Shown here: positions 43,145-51,446 of the stretch, one piece after another | Numbering within the stretch: the stretch's first letter is position 1 | Layout: every line of letters begins with the position of its first letter | Origin: Candidatus Dormiibacterota bacterium | GTDB taxonomy: Bacteria; Chloroflexota; Dormibacteria; Aeolococcales; Aeolococcaceae | Assembly: GCA_003162415.1 (NCBI GenBank) | Contig: PMOL01000004.1 | Span: forward strand, 606,942 to 670,941 | Direction of reading: 5' to 3' | DNA: 64,000 nucleotides | Translations under genes and position numbers: made by a program | Notes under the pieces: model-generated | Told to the model about the DNA's origin: nothing | Databases searched by the model: none | The model's input: the letters and a program-made list of their open reading frames with translations, nothing else

Positions 43145-43867
43145 ATGCCTCGATCGCCGGTGATCGGTCTCACGCTTCGCGTCCTGTACGAGAAGGGGCT
43201 TCCCGCGGACCTCGCCCGCAACCGCGCCTACTTCGACGCGCTGGAGAGCGCCGGCGGGACTCCCCTGGGAATCAGCTCATCGCTCTCCGAGCCGCGACTG
43301 CGCGCTCTCTTCGACCTGTGCGACGGGCTGTGCCTCCCCGGTGGCCCCGACGTCGAGCCCATGCTCTACGGCGAGGAGACACGCGCGGATTGCGCCGTCG
43401 AGGTGGACCACGAGCTCGATCGCGCCGAGATGCTGCTCGCCCAATGGGCGCTCGATGCGGACAAACCTGTGCTCGCGATCTGCCGCGGCGCGCAGGTGCT
43501 CAACGTCGCACTCGGCGGGACGCTCTGGCAGGACGTCGGCACGCAGGGTGCGACCGAGCACAACCATTCCCAGGACGGCTCCCGGCAGGAGCTCACCCAC
43601 AACATCGACGTGACGCCGGCATCGCGGCTCCACGCCATCGCGGGCACGAAGCTCGTGGATGTCAACAGCATGCATCACCAGGCGCTGCGCAACGTGGGTC
43701 ACGACCTCGTGGTCACCGCCCGCGCGCACGACGGTCTGGTCGAGGCGGTTGAGCACCCCGGGCGCCGGTTTGTCGTCGGACTCCAGTGCCACCCGGAGGA
43801 GCTCTACCTCGAGCGTGACTGGGCGCGCCGGCTGTTTGCGGATTTCGTCGCCGCCTCGGTTGCGTGA
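43145..43867 (+). CDS. Class I glutamine amidotransferase-like gamma-glutamyl hydrolase (peptidase C26)
   Basis: 240 aa from ATG 43145; the longer frame overlaps tldE. Nucleophile Cys in VLAICRGAQVLNVALGG, preceded by the glycine-rich LCLPGGPDVEP, and the catalytic His-Glu in LQCHPEE. These are the PuuD-type gamma-glutamyl-GABA hydrolase signatures. The enzyme removes gamma-glutamyl groups, for example in polyamine breakdown. Together with TldD/E it could act on modified peptides, but that is only positional. The stop overlaps the next GTG start. Confidence 0.87.
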   Translation: MPRSPVIGLTLRVLYEKGLPADLARNRAYFDALESAGGTPLGISSSLSEPRLRALFDLCDGLCLPGGPDVEPMLYGEETRADCAVEVDHELDRAEMLLAQWALDADKPVLAICRGAQVLNVALGGTLWQDVGTQGATEHNHSQDGSRQELTHNIDVTPASRLHAIAGTKLVDVNSMHHQALRNVGHDLVVTARAHDGLVEAVEHPGRRFVVGLQCHPEELYLERDWARRLFADFVAASVA

Positions 43868-45468
43868 CGGCTGAGCCGGACTCCGACCGGTTGCACCGCC
43901 GGCTCTGGATCGGCGCGATCGCCGTCCTCGGGGCGCTGGTAGTGATGCGCAGTCTTGTTGACCTCTCCGGGTCGCCACCGGGTCTCTATGTCGACGAGGC
44001 GTCGATCGGGTACAACGCCTGGTCGATCGCCCACTTCGGCGTCGACGAGCACGGGATCCACTTCCCGCTGTTCTTCGAGGCGTTCGGCGAATACAAGAAC
44101 CCGATCTATGTCTACGCAGTCGCCGCGCTGGTCCGGTTTCTGCCGCTGACGGCGGCGGTCGAGCGCTTCCCGGCGGCGCTCTTCGGGCTCGCGGCGGTCG
44201 GATTCCTCACCGCCGCCGCGTGGCGGATGACCGGCTCCCGGTGGATCACGCTGGGCACAATCGCGCTGACCGGGTTCACCCCCTGGCTGGTCATCGAAAG
44301 CCGGGTCGGCTTCGAGACCATCTCCTGGGTGGCGCTGCTATCGGCAGCACTCTGGTGCCTCGCCGGACGGCAGCCGACACCTCGACAGTTCGGTATCGCC
44401 GGCATCCTTCTGGCGTTCGCGATCTACGGTTACACCACCGCGCGGCTCGAGGTGCTCTTGATCGCGATCGTGCTGGGGCTTGCCTGGGGACTCGCAAGGA
44501 TGTCCGGCTGGTGGCGTGCGCTCGTCCCGATCACCGCCGGGTACGCCGTGCTCGGCATCTATGGGCTGCTCAACCCGGGAGCACTGACCGGGCGCTTCAC
44601 CGCAATCAGCATCTGGTCCGACGGTGCCCCGCTCAGCGTGGTCGTCGATCGGTTTCTCACCAACTACCTCGCGTACTTCAGCCCCAACTTTCTCTTCACA
44701 CAGGGCGACGGCAATCCTCGTCAGAACACCGGGGTCGGGGGGATGCTGCTCTGGGTGATGGCTCCGTTGCTGATCGCGGGGATCCTGATGTGCTGGCGAC
44801 GGCGGCGGGAACCGTTGGTGCGATTCCTGGTCGCGTGCATCGTGCTCGCGCCGATCGCGGCAGCGCTGACCAACAACGGGACGCCACACGCGTTGCGCTC
44901 ATCGGGAATGCTCCCGCTTCTCGTCGTCCTCGCCGTGCTCGGCGCCGACGGCCTCCGCGCCATGCTCACCAACCGTGTCGGTGCGAACGCCGTCGTCTTC
45001 GGAATCCTCGCGGCGGGCCTCGTCGCTCAGGCGACGTTCTTCACGATCGACCTCTACGCCGCATATCCCAATCGTGCGGCGCTGGAGTTCGACGTCGGCG
45101 AGATCGCGGCGATCACCACAGCGCGCGATGTCGCAGGCTCGAACCAGATCTATCTGTCGAACAACCTCGATCCTCCCTACATCGAGGCGCTCTTCGCGTA
45201 TCTGCCCCCACCGCCGCGAGAGCAGGAGACCGACGACGCCACCCCGGGACTTGCCGCTCTGGGGATGCAGGAGATCTCGGTGGAGGCGCTGTACGCCGAG
45301 CACCCGGCCGCGGGCGACGTGCTCGTCCTCAGCGCCTACGACGTCGTCATGCAGCCGCCACCGCCGGCTGCATGGACGCTGGTGGCGCAGGAGCGGGGAC
45401 CCGCGAACGCACTCGATCCGTCGGCTTCGCGACCGGTGTTGGAAGCCGTCTACCGCTTCAACGGCTGA
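43864..45468 (+). CDS. PMT/ArnT-like membrane glycosyltransferase (GT39/GT83 type)
   Basis: 534 aa from GTG 43864 (GTGA overlap). About ten to twelve helices; the first extracytoplasmic loop has GLYVDEASIGYNAWSI with the acidic pair used by PMT/ArnT enzymes, then EYKNPIYVYAVA. The C-terminal 130 residues are a soluble domain ending VLEAVYRFNG. These enzymes transfer sugars from polyprenyl-phosphate donors to proteins or lipids on the outer face. No sugar-donor synthase is adjacent, so acceptor and donor are unknown. Confidence 0.8.
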   Translation: MTAEPDSDRLHRRLWIGAIAVLGALVVMRSLVDLSGSPPGLYVDEASIGYNAWSIAHFGVDEHGIHFPLFFEAFGEYKNPIYVYAVAALVRFLPLTAAVERFPAALFGLAAVGFLTAAAWRMTGSRWITLGTIALTGFTPWLVIESRVGFETISWVALLSAALWCLAGRQPTPRQFGIAGILLAFAIYGYTTARLEVLLIAIVLGLAWGLARMSGWWRALVPITAGYAVLGIYGLLNPGALTGRFTAISIWSDGAPLSVVVDRFLTNYLAYFSPNFLFTQGDGNPRQNTGVGGMLLWVMAPLLIAGILMCWRRRREPLVRFLVACIVLAPIAAALTNNGTPHALRSSGMLPLLVVLAVLGADGLRAMLTNRVGANAVVFGILAAGLVAQATFFTIDLYAAYPNRAALEFDVGEIAAITTARDVAGSNQIYLSNNLDPPYIEALFAYLPPPPREQETDDATPGLAALGMQEISVEALYAEHPAAGDVLVLSAYDVVMQPPPPAAWTLVAQERGPANALDPSASRPVLEAVYRFNG

Positions 45469-45518
45469 CGCGGCCGCCGCTGCTAAGGTTGGCGCCCCGG
45501 ACAAACTACAGGTGAACC

Positions 45519-46685
45519 ATGACTGACGTCGTGATCGTCGAAGCGGTGCGAACCCCGATGGGCCGCGGCAACCAGCGGAACGGCGACCTTCGTGACGTTC
45601 ATCCGGTCATCCTCGCCGCCCACGTGCTGCGCGAGGTGACCGGTCGCGCGGGCATCGACCCGGCGATGGTCGAGGACGTCGTCTTCGGGTGCGTCATGCA
45701 GACCGGCGAGCAGGCGGTGAACATCGCCCGCCAGGCGGTGCTCACCGCGGGGTTCCCGATCGAGGTGCCGGCAACCACCGTCGACCGTCAGTGTGGCTCG
45801 TCGCAGCAGGCGATCCATTTCGCCGCTAACCTCATCCAGTCGGGCGTGTGCGACATCACCATCGCCGCGGGCGTCGAGAGCATGAGCCGCGTGCCCATGG
45901 GCGCGACCGTGTTCCAGGGACCCGGGACGCCGTTCCCGCCGGAGCTGCTGGAGCTCTACAACCTCGTGCCCCAGGGACTCTCCGCGGAGATGATCGCGGA
46001 GATGTGGCACATCACCCGCGACCAGGCAGACGAGTTTGCCGCTCGATCGCAGCGCCGCGCCGGTGAAGCCCAGGCGAGTGGACGGTTCGACCGCGAGATC
46101 GCGCCTGTGGTCGTGGGCGCCAACGGCGACGGCCGCGTGATCAGCCAGGACCAGGGGATCCGCCCGGATACCACTGTTGAATCACTCGCCTCCCTGCAGC
46201 CGGCATTCAGGCCGGACGGCATCCTCCACGCGGGCAACAGCTCGCAGATCACCGACGGCGCTGCGGCGGTGCTCCTGATGTCGCTGGAACGGGCCAACGC
46301 GCTTGGGATCACGCCACGTGCTCGGATTGCCGCGCAAACCGTTGTCGGGGTGGACCCGGTGACCATGCTCACCGGACCGATTCCCGCCACCGCCAGGCTG
46401 CTCGAGCGGGCCGGTCTGAAGATCGATGACATCGACCTCTTCGAGGTCAACGAGGCATTCGCGCCGGTGGTCCTCGCGTGGGAGCACGAGCACCACCCCG
46501 ACATGGAGCGGGTGAACGTCAACGGCGGGGCGATCGCGCTCGGCCACCCACTCGGCGCCAGCGGGGCGCGGCTCATGACCACCCTGCTCCACGAGCTCGA
46601 GCGTCGCGACGGTCGGTACGGACTGCAGACGATGTGCTGCGGCGGTGGACTCGGAACCGGGACCCTCATCGACCGCACGATCTGA
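45519..46685 (+). CDS. Acetyl-CoA acetyltransferase (thiolase)
   Basis: 388 aa. Nucleophile Cys92 in VDRQCGSSQQAIH, His in NGGAIALGHPLGASGAR (about 346), and second Cys in CCGGGLGTGTLIDR (about 375). VEDVVFGCVMQTGEQ is typical of degradative/steroid-type thiolases, so either beta-oxidation or acetoacetyl-CoA formation fits. The gene is monocistronic by spacing (50 bp upstream, 138 bp downstream). Other fatty acyl-CoA genes in the window are the dehydrogenases at 9.9 kb and 21.8 kb. Confidence 0.9.
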   Translation: MTDVVIVEAVRTPMGRGNQRNGDLRDVHPVILAAHVLREVTGRAGIDPAMVEDVVFGCVMQTGEQAVNIARQAVLTAGFPIEVPATTVDRQCGSSQQAIHFAANLIQSGVCDITIAAGVESMSRVPMGATVFQGPGTPFPPELLELYNLVPQGLSAEMIAEMWHITRDQADEFAARSQRRAGEAQASGRFDREIAPVVVGANGDGRVISQDQGIRPDTTVESLASLQPAFRPDGILHAGNSSQITDGAAAVLLMSLERANALGITPRARIAAQTVVGVDPVTMLTGPIPATARLLERAGLKIDDIDLFEVNEAFAPVVLAWEHEHHPDMERVNVNGGAIALGHPLGASGARLMTTLLHELERRDGRYGLQTMCCGGGLGTGTLIDRTI

Positions 46686-46778
46686 TCGATGCGGCGGCGG
46701 ATGGCGCCGCTGTGTCGGCGGTGCGCCGTGTGGTGACGGGTTGGTCACACCCCCCAAGAGTGCCGGAAACCCCCGTGC

Positions 46779-46784
46779 TATATT
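46779..46784 (+). promoter_or_regulatory. Putative extended -10 promoter for the CheY-like receiver gene
   Basis: TGCTATATT at 46776-46784 matches the extended -10 form TGnTATAAT with one change. Transcription would begin near 46791. No clear -35 is seen, as usual for extended -10 promoters. Confidence 0.4.
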
Positions 46785-46823
46785 CGGCCGGAACCCAAAA
46801 TGAGCCCAGCGACGAGTACCGCC

Positions 46824-47189
46824 ATGAAGAAAGTCCTGATCATCGAGGACTATTACGCGCTCGCCGACATCGAATCTCTGCTCTGCACGATGGAGGGCTA
46901 CGAGGTGAAGGTGGCGAAGAGCGGCGACGAAGGTCTTGCGGCCTTCGTGGAGTTCCAGCCGGACCTCGTGCTGCTTGACCTGATGCTCCCCGGGGACCTC
47001 TCCGGAACGCAGGTGCTCGAGCGGATCCGGTCCGACCACGGCAGCGACCCCAAGGTCCTGGTGGTCAGCGCCCTGGTGAATGCGTCGACCGCGCCGAAGC
47101 TCGAGGCGTACGGAAACGTCCAGACGCTCGCGAAGCCCTTCAAGATCAAGGAACTCGCCTCGCGCATCCAGTCGATGCTCGCCCCGTAA
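46824..47189 (+). CDS. Single-domain response regulator receiver (CheY-like)
   Basis: 121 aa from ATG 46824 (an upstream ATG at 46800 would add eight residues and nearly abut the predicted transcription start). Acidic pocket IIEDYY, Asp52 in LVLLDLMLPGDLSG, VVSALVN with Ser in place of Thr, and Lys in LAKPFKI. No output domain, so it acts by protein interaction or as a phosphorelay. No kinase is adjacent; the soluble kinase at 12-13 kb and this receiver are both orphans. Confidence 0.85.
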   Translation: MKKVLIIEDYYALADIESLLCTMEGYEVKVAKSGDEGLAAFVEFQPDLVLLDLMLPGDLSGTQVLERIRSDHGSDPKVLVVSALVNASTAPKLEAYGNVQTLAKPFKIKELASRIQSMLAP

Positions 47190-47212
47190 GGAGTTCTACA
47201 CTCGGGGGGTCG

Positions 47213-47506
47213 ATGCGAGCAGAACCACCACCGCCGCCTCGCGGCCGGCCAGAGCCGCAGCGCCAGTCGGCGCCGCCCCGACCGCGTGGCCGGCGTTGCC
47301 CGTACCTCGAGCAGATCATCAGGGAAAGCGCCGGCCCGTTCGGTCTGCTGACGCGCTACAAGGCTGACTGCCATGTCGACCGGAGGACCCATAAGTTCAC
47401 CGGTCGCCACCCGGTGCCGCCGTGTGTGTCCGAGCCTGAATCGTGCGGGCTGTATCAGGCGGAGCACGGGGACGAGGACGACCGGATCCGACGCTACGTC
47501 GAGTAG
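47213..47506 (+). CDS. Small protein with conserved-looking Cys pattern
   Basis: 97 aa. The first 28 residues are Pro/Arg-rich. The rest holds four Cys: CPYLEQII, ADCHVDRRTHKFTG, then PPCVSEPESCGLY. The spacing (C-x22-C-x17-C-x6-C) could form an iron-sulfur or zinc site, or disulfides. GPFGLLTRYKADCHVD recalls small uncharacterised proteins in Chloroflexota-like genomes that I cannot name. It starts 23 bp after the receiver gene and may share its transcript. Confidence 0.55.
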   Translation: MRAEPPPPPRGRPEPQRQSAPPRPRGRRCPYLEQIIRESAGPFGLLTRYKADCHVDRRTHKFTGRHPVPPCVSEPESCGLYQAEHGDEDDRIRRYVE

Positions 47507-47565
47507 CGACTGACCTCCCGGGCGGTCGGCTCAGGCGAGCGTCATGGGCTCGAGCCGGCCCTCGA

Positions 47566-47581
47566 TCAACCCACGGGTTGA
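47566..47581. promoter_or_regulatory. Palindrome upstream of the membrane protein/kinase/regulator operon
   Basis: TCAACCC AC GGGTTGA has perfect 7-bp arms with a 2-bp spacer, 120 bp before the start at 47702. A weaker outer complement (GGCCCTC ... GAGGGCC) surrounds it, so the full structure could be an operator or a terminator for the upstream gene. Confidence 0.45.
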
Positions 47582-47701
47582 CCGAGCTGGTTGAGGGCCT
47601 CCGAAAAGTCCAACCCAAGGGCCGACGACTTCACAGCGCCGCCGCCGAATCATGGGGAACGTCCGCTTCGGACGACACCGCAGATTCACGGAGGAGCCCC
47701 G

Positions 47702-48229
47702 ATGACCACGACGGATTACCTGATCAACGCCGGATTCATCTTCATGGTGTGCATGCAGGCGCGCGAGCGGAGGCTGGATCGCCGGGCGCTCGTCATCCCG
47801 CTGGTCCTGGTGTTCTTCGTGGCCCAGCAGTACCTGCACACGATTCCGGTGTCTGGCAACGACCTCGTGCTAATCGGGCTGCTTGCCGGCGCCGGCGTTT
47901 CGCTTGGGCTCTTGAGCGGGTTCGCCACCCACGTTCGCCACGGCAGTGACGGTTTCGCGCTCGCCCGAGTCGGCTGGGTCGCCGGTGCCCTTCTGATCGC
48001 TGGAATCTCCTCGAGGATCGTCTTCGCCTTCATCGTGACCCACGGCGCCGAGCCCGCGATCCGCAGCTTTAGCATCTCCCACCAGATCAGCGCGGCGGCG
48101 TGGCCGGTGGCCCTCGTCTCCATGGCGATCTGCGAAGTGACTGTTCGCGTGGTGACCGTTTATCTCCGCGGCCGCCGCCTCCAGGCAGTCCCTTCGGCGA
48201 CCATCACCGCCGTCGGTGCTGCCGCCTGA
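47702..48229 (+). CDS. Five-helix membrane protein of unknown function
   Basis: 175 aa from ATG 47702, chosen because the longer frame has no sensible N-terminus and GGAG occurs just upstream. Helices at about 5-20, 30-48, 52-70, 88-110 and 130-155. The pattern (RRALVIPLVLVFFVAQQYL, then RVGWVAGALLIAG) loosely resembles CcdC/DUF1453-type proteins, not firmly. It precedes a histidine kinase by about 100 bp, and might act with it as a membrane sensor. Confidence 0.6.
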   Translation: MTTTDYLINAGFIFMVCMQARERRLDRRALVIPLVLVFFVAQQYLHTIPVSGNDLVLIGLLAGAGVSLGLLSGFATHVRHGSDGFALARVGWVAGALLIAGISSRIVFAFIVTHGAEPAIRSFSISHQISAAAWPVALVSMAICEVTVRVVTVYLRGRRLQAVPSATITAVGAAA

Positions 48230-48326
48230 TAGACCGCTCAATGCTGGAACGCCTCCGAACCCCTTGTGTGGGCCGGGGGCGTTCTATTGTCTCCAGCGAA
48301 TGCTCGCCACCGGAGCGCTGATCAAC

Positions 48327-49553
48327 ATGACAGACCTGCCCACGGCTTCAGACCACGAGAGTCCGCGGGTCGTTGAGGCTCGCGAGCGCGCCGAGCAACG
48401 GGTACAGCGACAGCGAGACACGCTGCGACCGCTGGGACTGGCGGTGATCGTTGTCGTCGTGGCGAGCGCGATTGCCGAGCGGCCGTCCCCCGCATTCCAG
48501 GGCACCGGCCTCGGTGTGACGCTCGCGCTCGTCGCGTTCACGGGAGCGCTCGCCCAGGCGATCAGGGGTGGGTTCATCGCGCGCCACCTCTGGTTCCAGT
48601 CAGGGGTCATCACGGTCATGGGTGCGGCCGGTGCCGTCCTGGTTGCGCTGCAGCCCCAGGGCGCAACCGACCTCGCCGGTGGCGCAGCCGTATGGATGGC
48701 GCTCGTCCGTCTCCCGTTGAAGCTCGGCGTGACGATCGGCATCGCCGTTGGGATCGCGTCGGTCGGCGCCGCGGCTCTTGCCGGAACCGCGCCGGTGGCA
48801 CTCCTCGCCGCCACGCTCCTGCTCGCGATGCTCGGATTCGTCGGCTATTTCATGAGGCAGTCGCGCGCGAATCAGGACCGGATCGAGTTGTTGCTCGCTC
48901 AACTCGAGGACGCACGCGACGAGCAAACGCGAGCCGCAGCGATCGGTGAGCGTAGCCGGATCGCCGGTGAGCTCCACGATGTGCTCGCGCACTCGCTCTC
49001 CGCGGCAGCCATCCAGCTCCAGGCGGCCCGGAAACTCGCCGAGCGCGATCAAGCAACCCCGCCGATGCGCGCCGCCATCGACCGTGCCGGTGAGCTGGTG
49101 AAGGACGGCCTTGCGGATGCGCGCCAAGCCGTCGGCGCATTGCGCGGCGACGAACTGCCCGGGATCGAGCAAATCGGGTCGCTGGTCACGAGCTTCAGCC
49201 ACGACCTCAACGCGAAGGTGAACCTCACCGTCGAGGGGGTCGCGCGGACGATTCCCCCGGACGCCGGCCTTGCGCTGTATCGCGGTGTGCAGGAGGCGCT
49301 GACCAATGTGGCTCGCTACGCGCCCGGCGCCACGGTCGACATTCGCCTTCGCTACGACACGGATTTCACCACCCTGACCGTCGAGAACCGAGTCTCACCC
49401 GGATCCGACCCTCAAGCTGCTGAAGGCTTGAGGAATGTCGGAGGCGGTCGTGGACTTGCTGGATTGAGCGAGCGCCTCGGACGCGTGGGCGGTAGCCTGC
49501 AGGCGGGACCGATCGACAAGGGTTGGCGTGTCGAGGTCGTCGTACCCGTATGA
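48327..49553 (+). CDS. Membrane histidine kinase (HisKA_3, DesK/NarX-like)
   Basis: 408 aa from ATG 48327 (ATG 48300 is an alternative). About five or six helices at 35-185, with almost no outer loops, suggest sensing within the membrane. The dimerisation segment ERSRIAGELHDVLAHSLS holds the phospho-acceptor (about His216). The HATPase has QEALTNVARYAPG and GRGLAGLSERLGRVGG; the usual DDG G1 box is eroded (NRVSPGSDP), as in many small HisKA_3 kinases. Overlaps the regulator by 4 bp. Confidence 0.87.
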   Translation: MTDLPTASDHESPRVVEARERAEQRVQRQRDTLRPLGLAVIVVVVASAIAERPSPAFQGTGLGVTLALVAFTGALAQAIRGGFIARHLWFQSGVITVMGAAGAVLVALQPQGATDLAGGAAVWMALVRLPLKLGVTIGIAVGIASVGAAALAGTAPVALLAATLLLAMLGFVGYFMRQSRANQDRIELLLAQLEDARDEQTRAAAIGERSRIAGELHDVLAHSLSAAAIQLQAARKLAERDQATPPMRAAIDRAGELVKDGLADARQAVGALRGDELPGIEQIGSLVTSFSHDLNAKVNLTVEGVARTIPPDAGLALYRGVQEALTNVARYAPGATVDIRLRYDTDFTTLTVENRVSPGSDPQAAEGLRNVGGGRGLAGLSERLGRVGGSLQAGPIDKGWRVEVVVPV

Positions 49554-50209
49554 GCGAACCGCCGATCCGCGTACTCATCGCCGACGATCAGCGCGTCGTG
49601 CGCGATGGACTGACGATGCTGGTTGGACTCATCGATGGAGTTGAAGTGGTCGCGACTGCAGCTGACGGCGTCGATGCGGTGGAGAGTGCCAAGCGCGAAC
49701 GTCCGGACATCGTGCTCATGGATCTTCGAATGCCGGGGATGGAAGGTGCCGAGGCCACCCGTCACATCCGCGCGTCACTTCCCGAAACCCAGGTGCTGGT
49801 GCTCACCACCTACGCCGATGACCAGTCACTGTTTCCCGCACTCAAGGCTGGTGCGCGAGGGTATCTCACCAAAGACGCGAGCGCCGAGGAGATCGAGCAG
49901 GCGATCCGGGCTCTTGCGGCCGGGAGGACCCACCTCGATCCTGCGATTCAGCAGCGACTCATCGCCGCGGTTCTCCAGGGGCAACCCTCTATGCCCGCTC
50001 GGCCGCAGCCACCTCCCGACGGCCTGAGCTCACGCGAGGTCGAGGTCCTGAAGTTGATCGCAGCAGGGATGTCGAACGGCGAAATCGCCACGGCGCTCTT
50101 CCTCAGCAACGCCACCATCAAGACCCACATCAACCGAATCTTCTCCAAGACCGGCGCGCGCGATCGCGCCCAGGCGGTGCGCTATGCGTACCAGCACGGG
50201 ATGGTCTGA
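49550..50209 (+). CDS. NarL/LuxR-family response regulator
   Basis: 219 aa from ATG 49550, inside the kinase stop. Acidic pair IADDQ, Asp58 in IVLMDLRMPGMEG, Thr in VLTTYAD, Lys in YLTKDAS. The linker is Pro-rich (PARPQPPPDG). The LuxR HTH has LSSREVEVLKLIAAG and GEIATALFLSNATIKTHINRIF. It is the cognate partner of the overlapping kinase; targets may include the membrane protein at 47.7 kb. Confidence 0.92.
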   Translation: MSEPPIRVLIADDQRVVRDGLTMLVGLIDGVEVVATAADGVDAVESAKRERPDIVLMDLRMPGMEGAEATRHIRASLPETQVLVLTTYADDQSLFPALKAGARGYLTKDASAEEIEQAIRALAAGRTHLDPAIQQRLIAAVLQGQPSMPARPQPPPDGLSSREVEVLKLIAAGMSNGEIATALFLSNATIKTHINRIFSKTGARDRAQAVRYAYQHGMV

Positions 50210-50239
50210 GCGGTCCTCAACTTCGGAGAGACGGCGTCG

Positions 50240-50809
50240 CTATCCTCCAGTTGACGTCGCCGGAAGCAGTCGCATCAATTCCTCGGCGATGTCGTCGAGC
50301 GGCTGAACGTTACCTTCGGCGCGACAGAGGATGAGCGCACCCTCCATGCCGGCGAGGGTTGCAACTGCGATGCCCCGCGCGCGACGGGCGGGGAGACCGG
50401 CTTGCTCGAGCTGCTCGGCCAGGACCGCCTCCCACGAGCGAAACGTCTCGCGCGCGACGTCCATGAGACCGTCCTCGGCTCCGGTGTCGAGCGCAACGCC
50501 GGCGACGACACAGCCTGACGAAGCGTTGGAGGTCACGACGACCTGGCGCCAGAGACGGATGAACCTGGAGAGGACGGCATCGGGTGTGCTCTCGGTGCCT
50601 GCCCGCAGGTAGGCGACCACGCGATCCGAAGTCCACCGAATCGCCTCAGTCGCAAGCTGTTGCTTCCCATCTGGGAAGTGGTGGTAGATCGAGCCCCGCG
50701 GCGCGCCGCTGTCGGCAACGACGTCCGAGAAGGAGGTTGCGCTCACTCCCCTCGAGCTGATGAGAGAGGCAGCGCTCCGGATCATCCGCTCGCGGCTGTC
50801 ACCAGCCAT
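50240..50809 (-). CDS. TetR-family repressor
   Basis: 189 aa from ATG 50809. N-terminal HTH: RERMIRSAASLISSRGVSATSFSDVV, then APRGSIYHHFPDGKQQL (each in part), the TetR recognition helix with SIYHHF. The C-terminal ligand domain resembles the LmrA/YxaF group (VVVTSNASSGCVVAG, GMEGALILCRAEG), which binds quinone-like or flavonoid-like drugs. The open frame reaches 50851 but that lies inside the operator, so the later ATG is used. Probably represses itself and the divergent tautomerase gene. Confidence 0.85.
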   Translation of the reverse strand: MAGDSRERMIRSAASLISSRGVSATSFSDVVADSGAPRGSIYHHFPDGKQQLATEAIRWTSDRVVAYLRAGTESTPDAVLSRFIRLWRQVVVTSNASSGCVVAGVALDTGAEDGLMDVARETFRSWEAVLAEQLEQAGLPARRARGIAVATLAGMEGALILCRAEGNVQPLDDIAEELMRLLPATSTGG

Positions 50810-50834
50810 ACAGATGACCCCGCCCGATTCCTTG

Positions 50835-50854
50835 ACTATGACGACCGTCATAGT
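50835..50854. promoter_or_regulatory. TetR operator palindrome
   Basis: ACTATGAC GACC GTCATAGT is a perfect inverted repeat (8-bp arms, 4-bp spacer) in the divergent promoter region. A second, degenerate copy (ACTATGAC GACC ACCATAAC) is at 50872-50891 with an intact left arm. The repeat centres are about 37 bp apart. Confidence 0.72.
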
Positions 50855-50909
50855 GCATGCTCCACTGCGTCACTATGACGACCACCATAACTCCTGAAGG
50901 AGCCCGGCC

Positions 50910-51365
50910 ATGCCGATGATCGACGTCTACGCCGCCACCGGAACATTCAAGGCGAAGCACGAGCTCGCTCAGAACCTCGCCGCTGCGGTGATGCGCTGGG
51001 AGAAGGTCCCGCCACTCTCGCTGTTCAAGGACAACACCGCCGCTTTCGTCCACGAGCTGCCCGAGGACTCGCTGTCGAACGTGTCCGGTGACAGCAATTA
51101 CGTTCGCGTTCAGGTCCTGACCCCCGTCGGCGTCCTCGACCGGGAGAAGCAGCTCGGCGTCGTCAAGGAGCTGACCGAGATCGTCGCATCGGCCGCCGCC
51201 GATCCCACCCTCGCGGAGCGCACCTGGGTGCTGATCACCGAATCACCCGAAGGCGGCTGGGGCATCAACGGCCACGCCAACACCGGCGCCGATATCGCAA
51301 CCGCGGCCAGAGCCGAACTCGCCGCCATCGCGGCCGTGAAGGCCTCGGCCACAGCGGCGGAATAG
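50910..51365 (+). CDS. Tautomerase-superfamily protein
   Basis: 151 aa. Pro2 directly after the initiator Met (MPMIDVYAA) is the catalytic base of 4-oxalocrotonate-tautomerase-like enzymes. ELAQNLAAAVMRWEKVP and the closing TWVLITESPEGGWGINGHAN match a tautomerase subgroup found next to TetR genes. GGAG lies a few bases before the start. Likely acts on a keto/enol or quinone-like compound whose sensing by TetR relieves repression. Confidence 0.78.
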   Translation: MPMIDVYAATGTFKAKHELAQNLAAAVMRWEKVPPLSLFKDNTAAFVHELPEDSLSNVSGDSNYVRVQVLTPVGVLDREKQLGVVKELTEIVASAAADPTLAERTWVLITESPEGGWGINGHANTGADIATAARAELAAIAAVKASATAAE

Positions 51366-51446
51366 AGGCAATTGCGGCACGGCTGATGCTTCGGTAGCGG
51401 TGACTCCAGGCCGGTCTATGAACATGCCTCGCGCTAGCATTGATGA

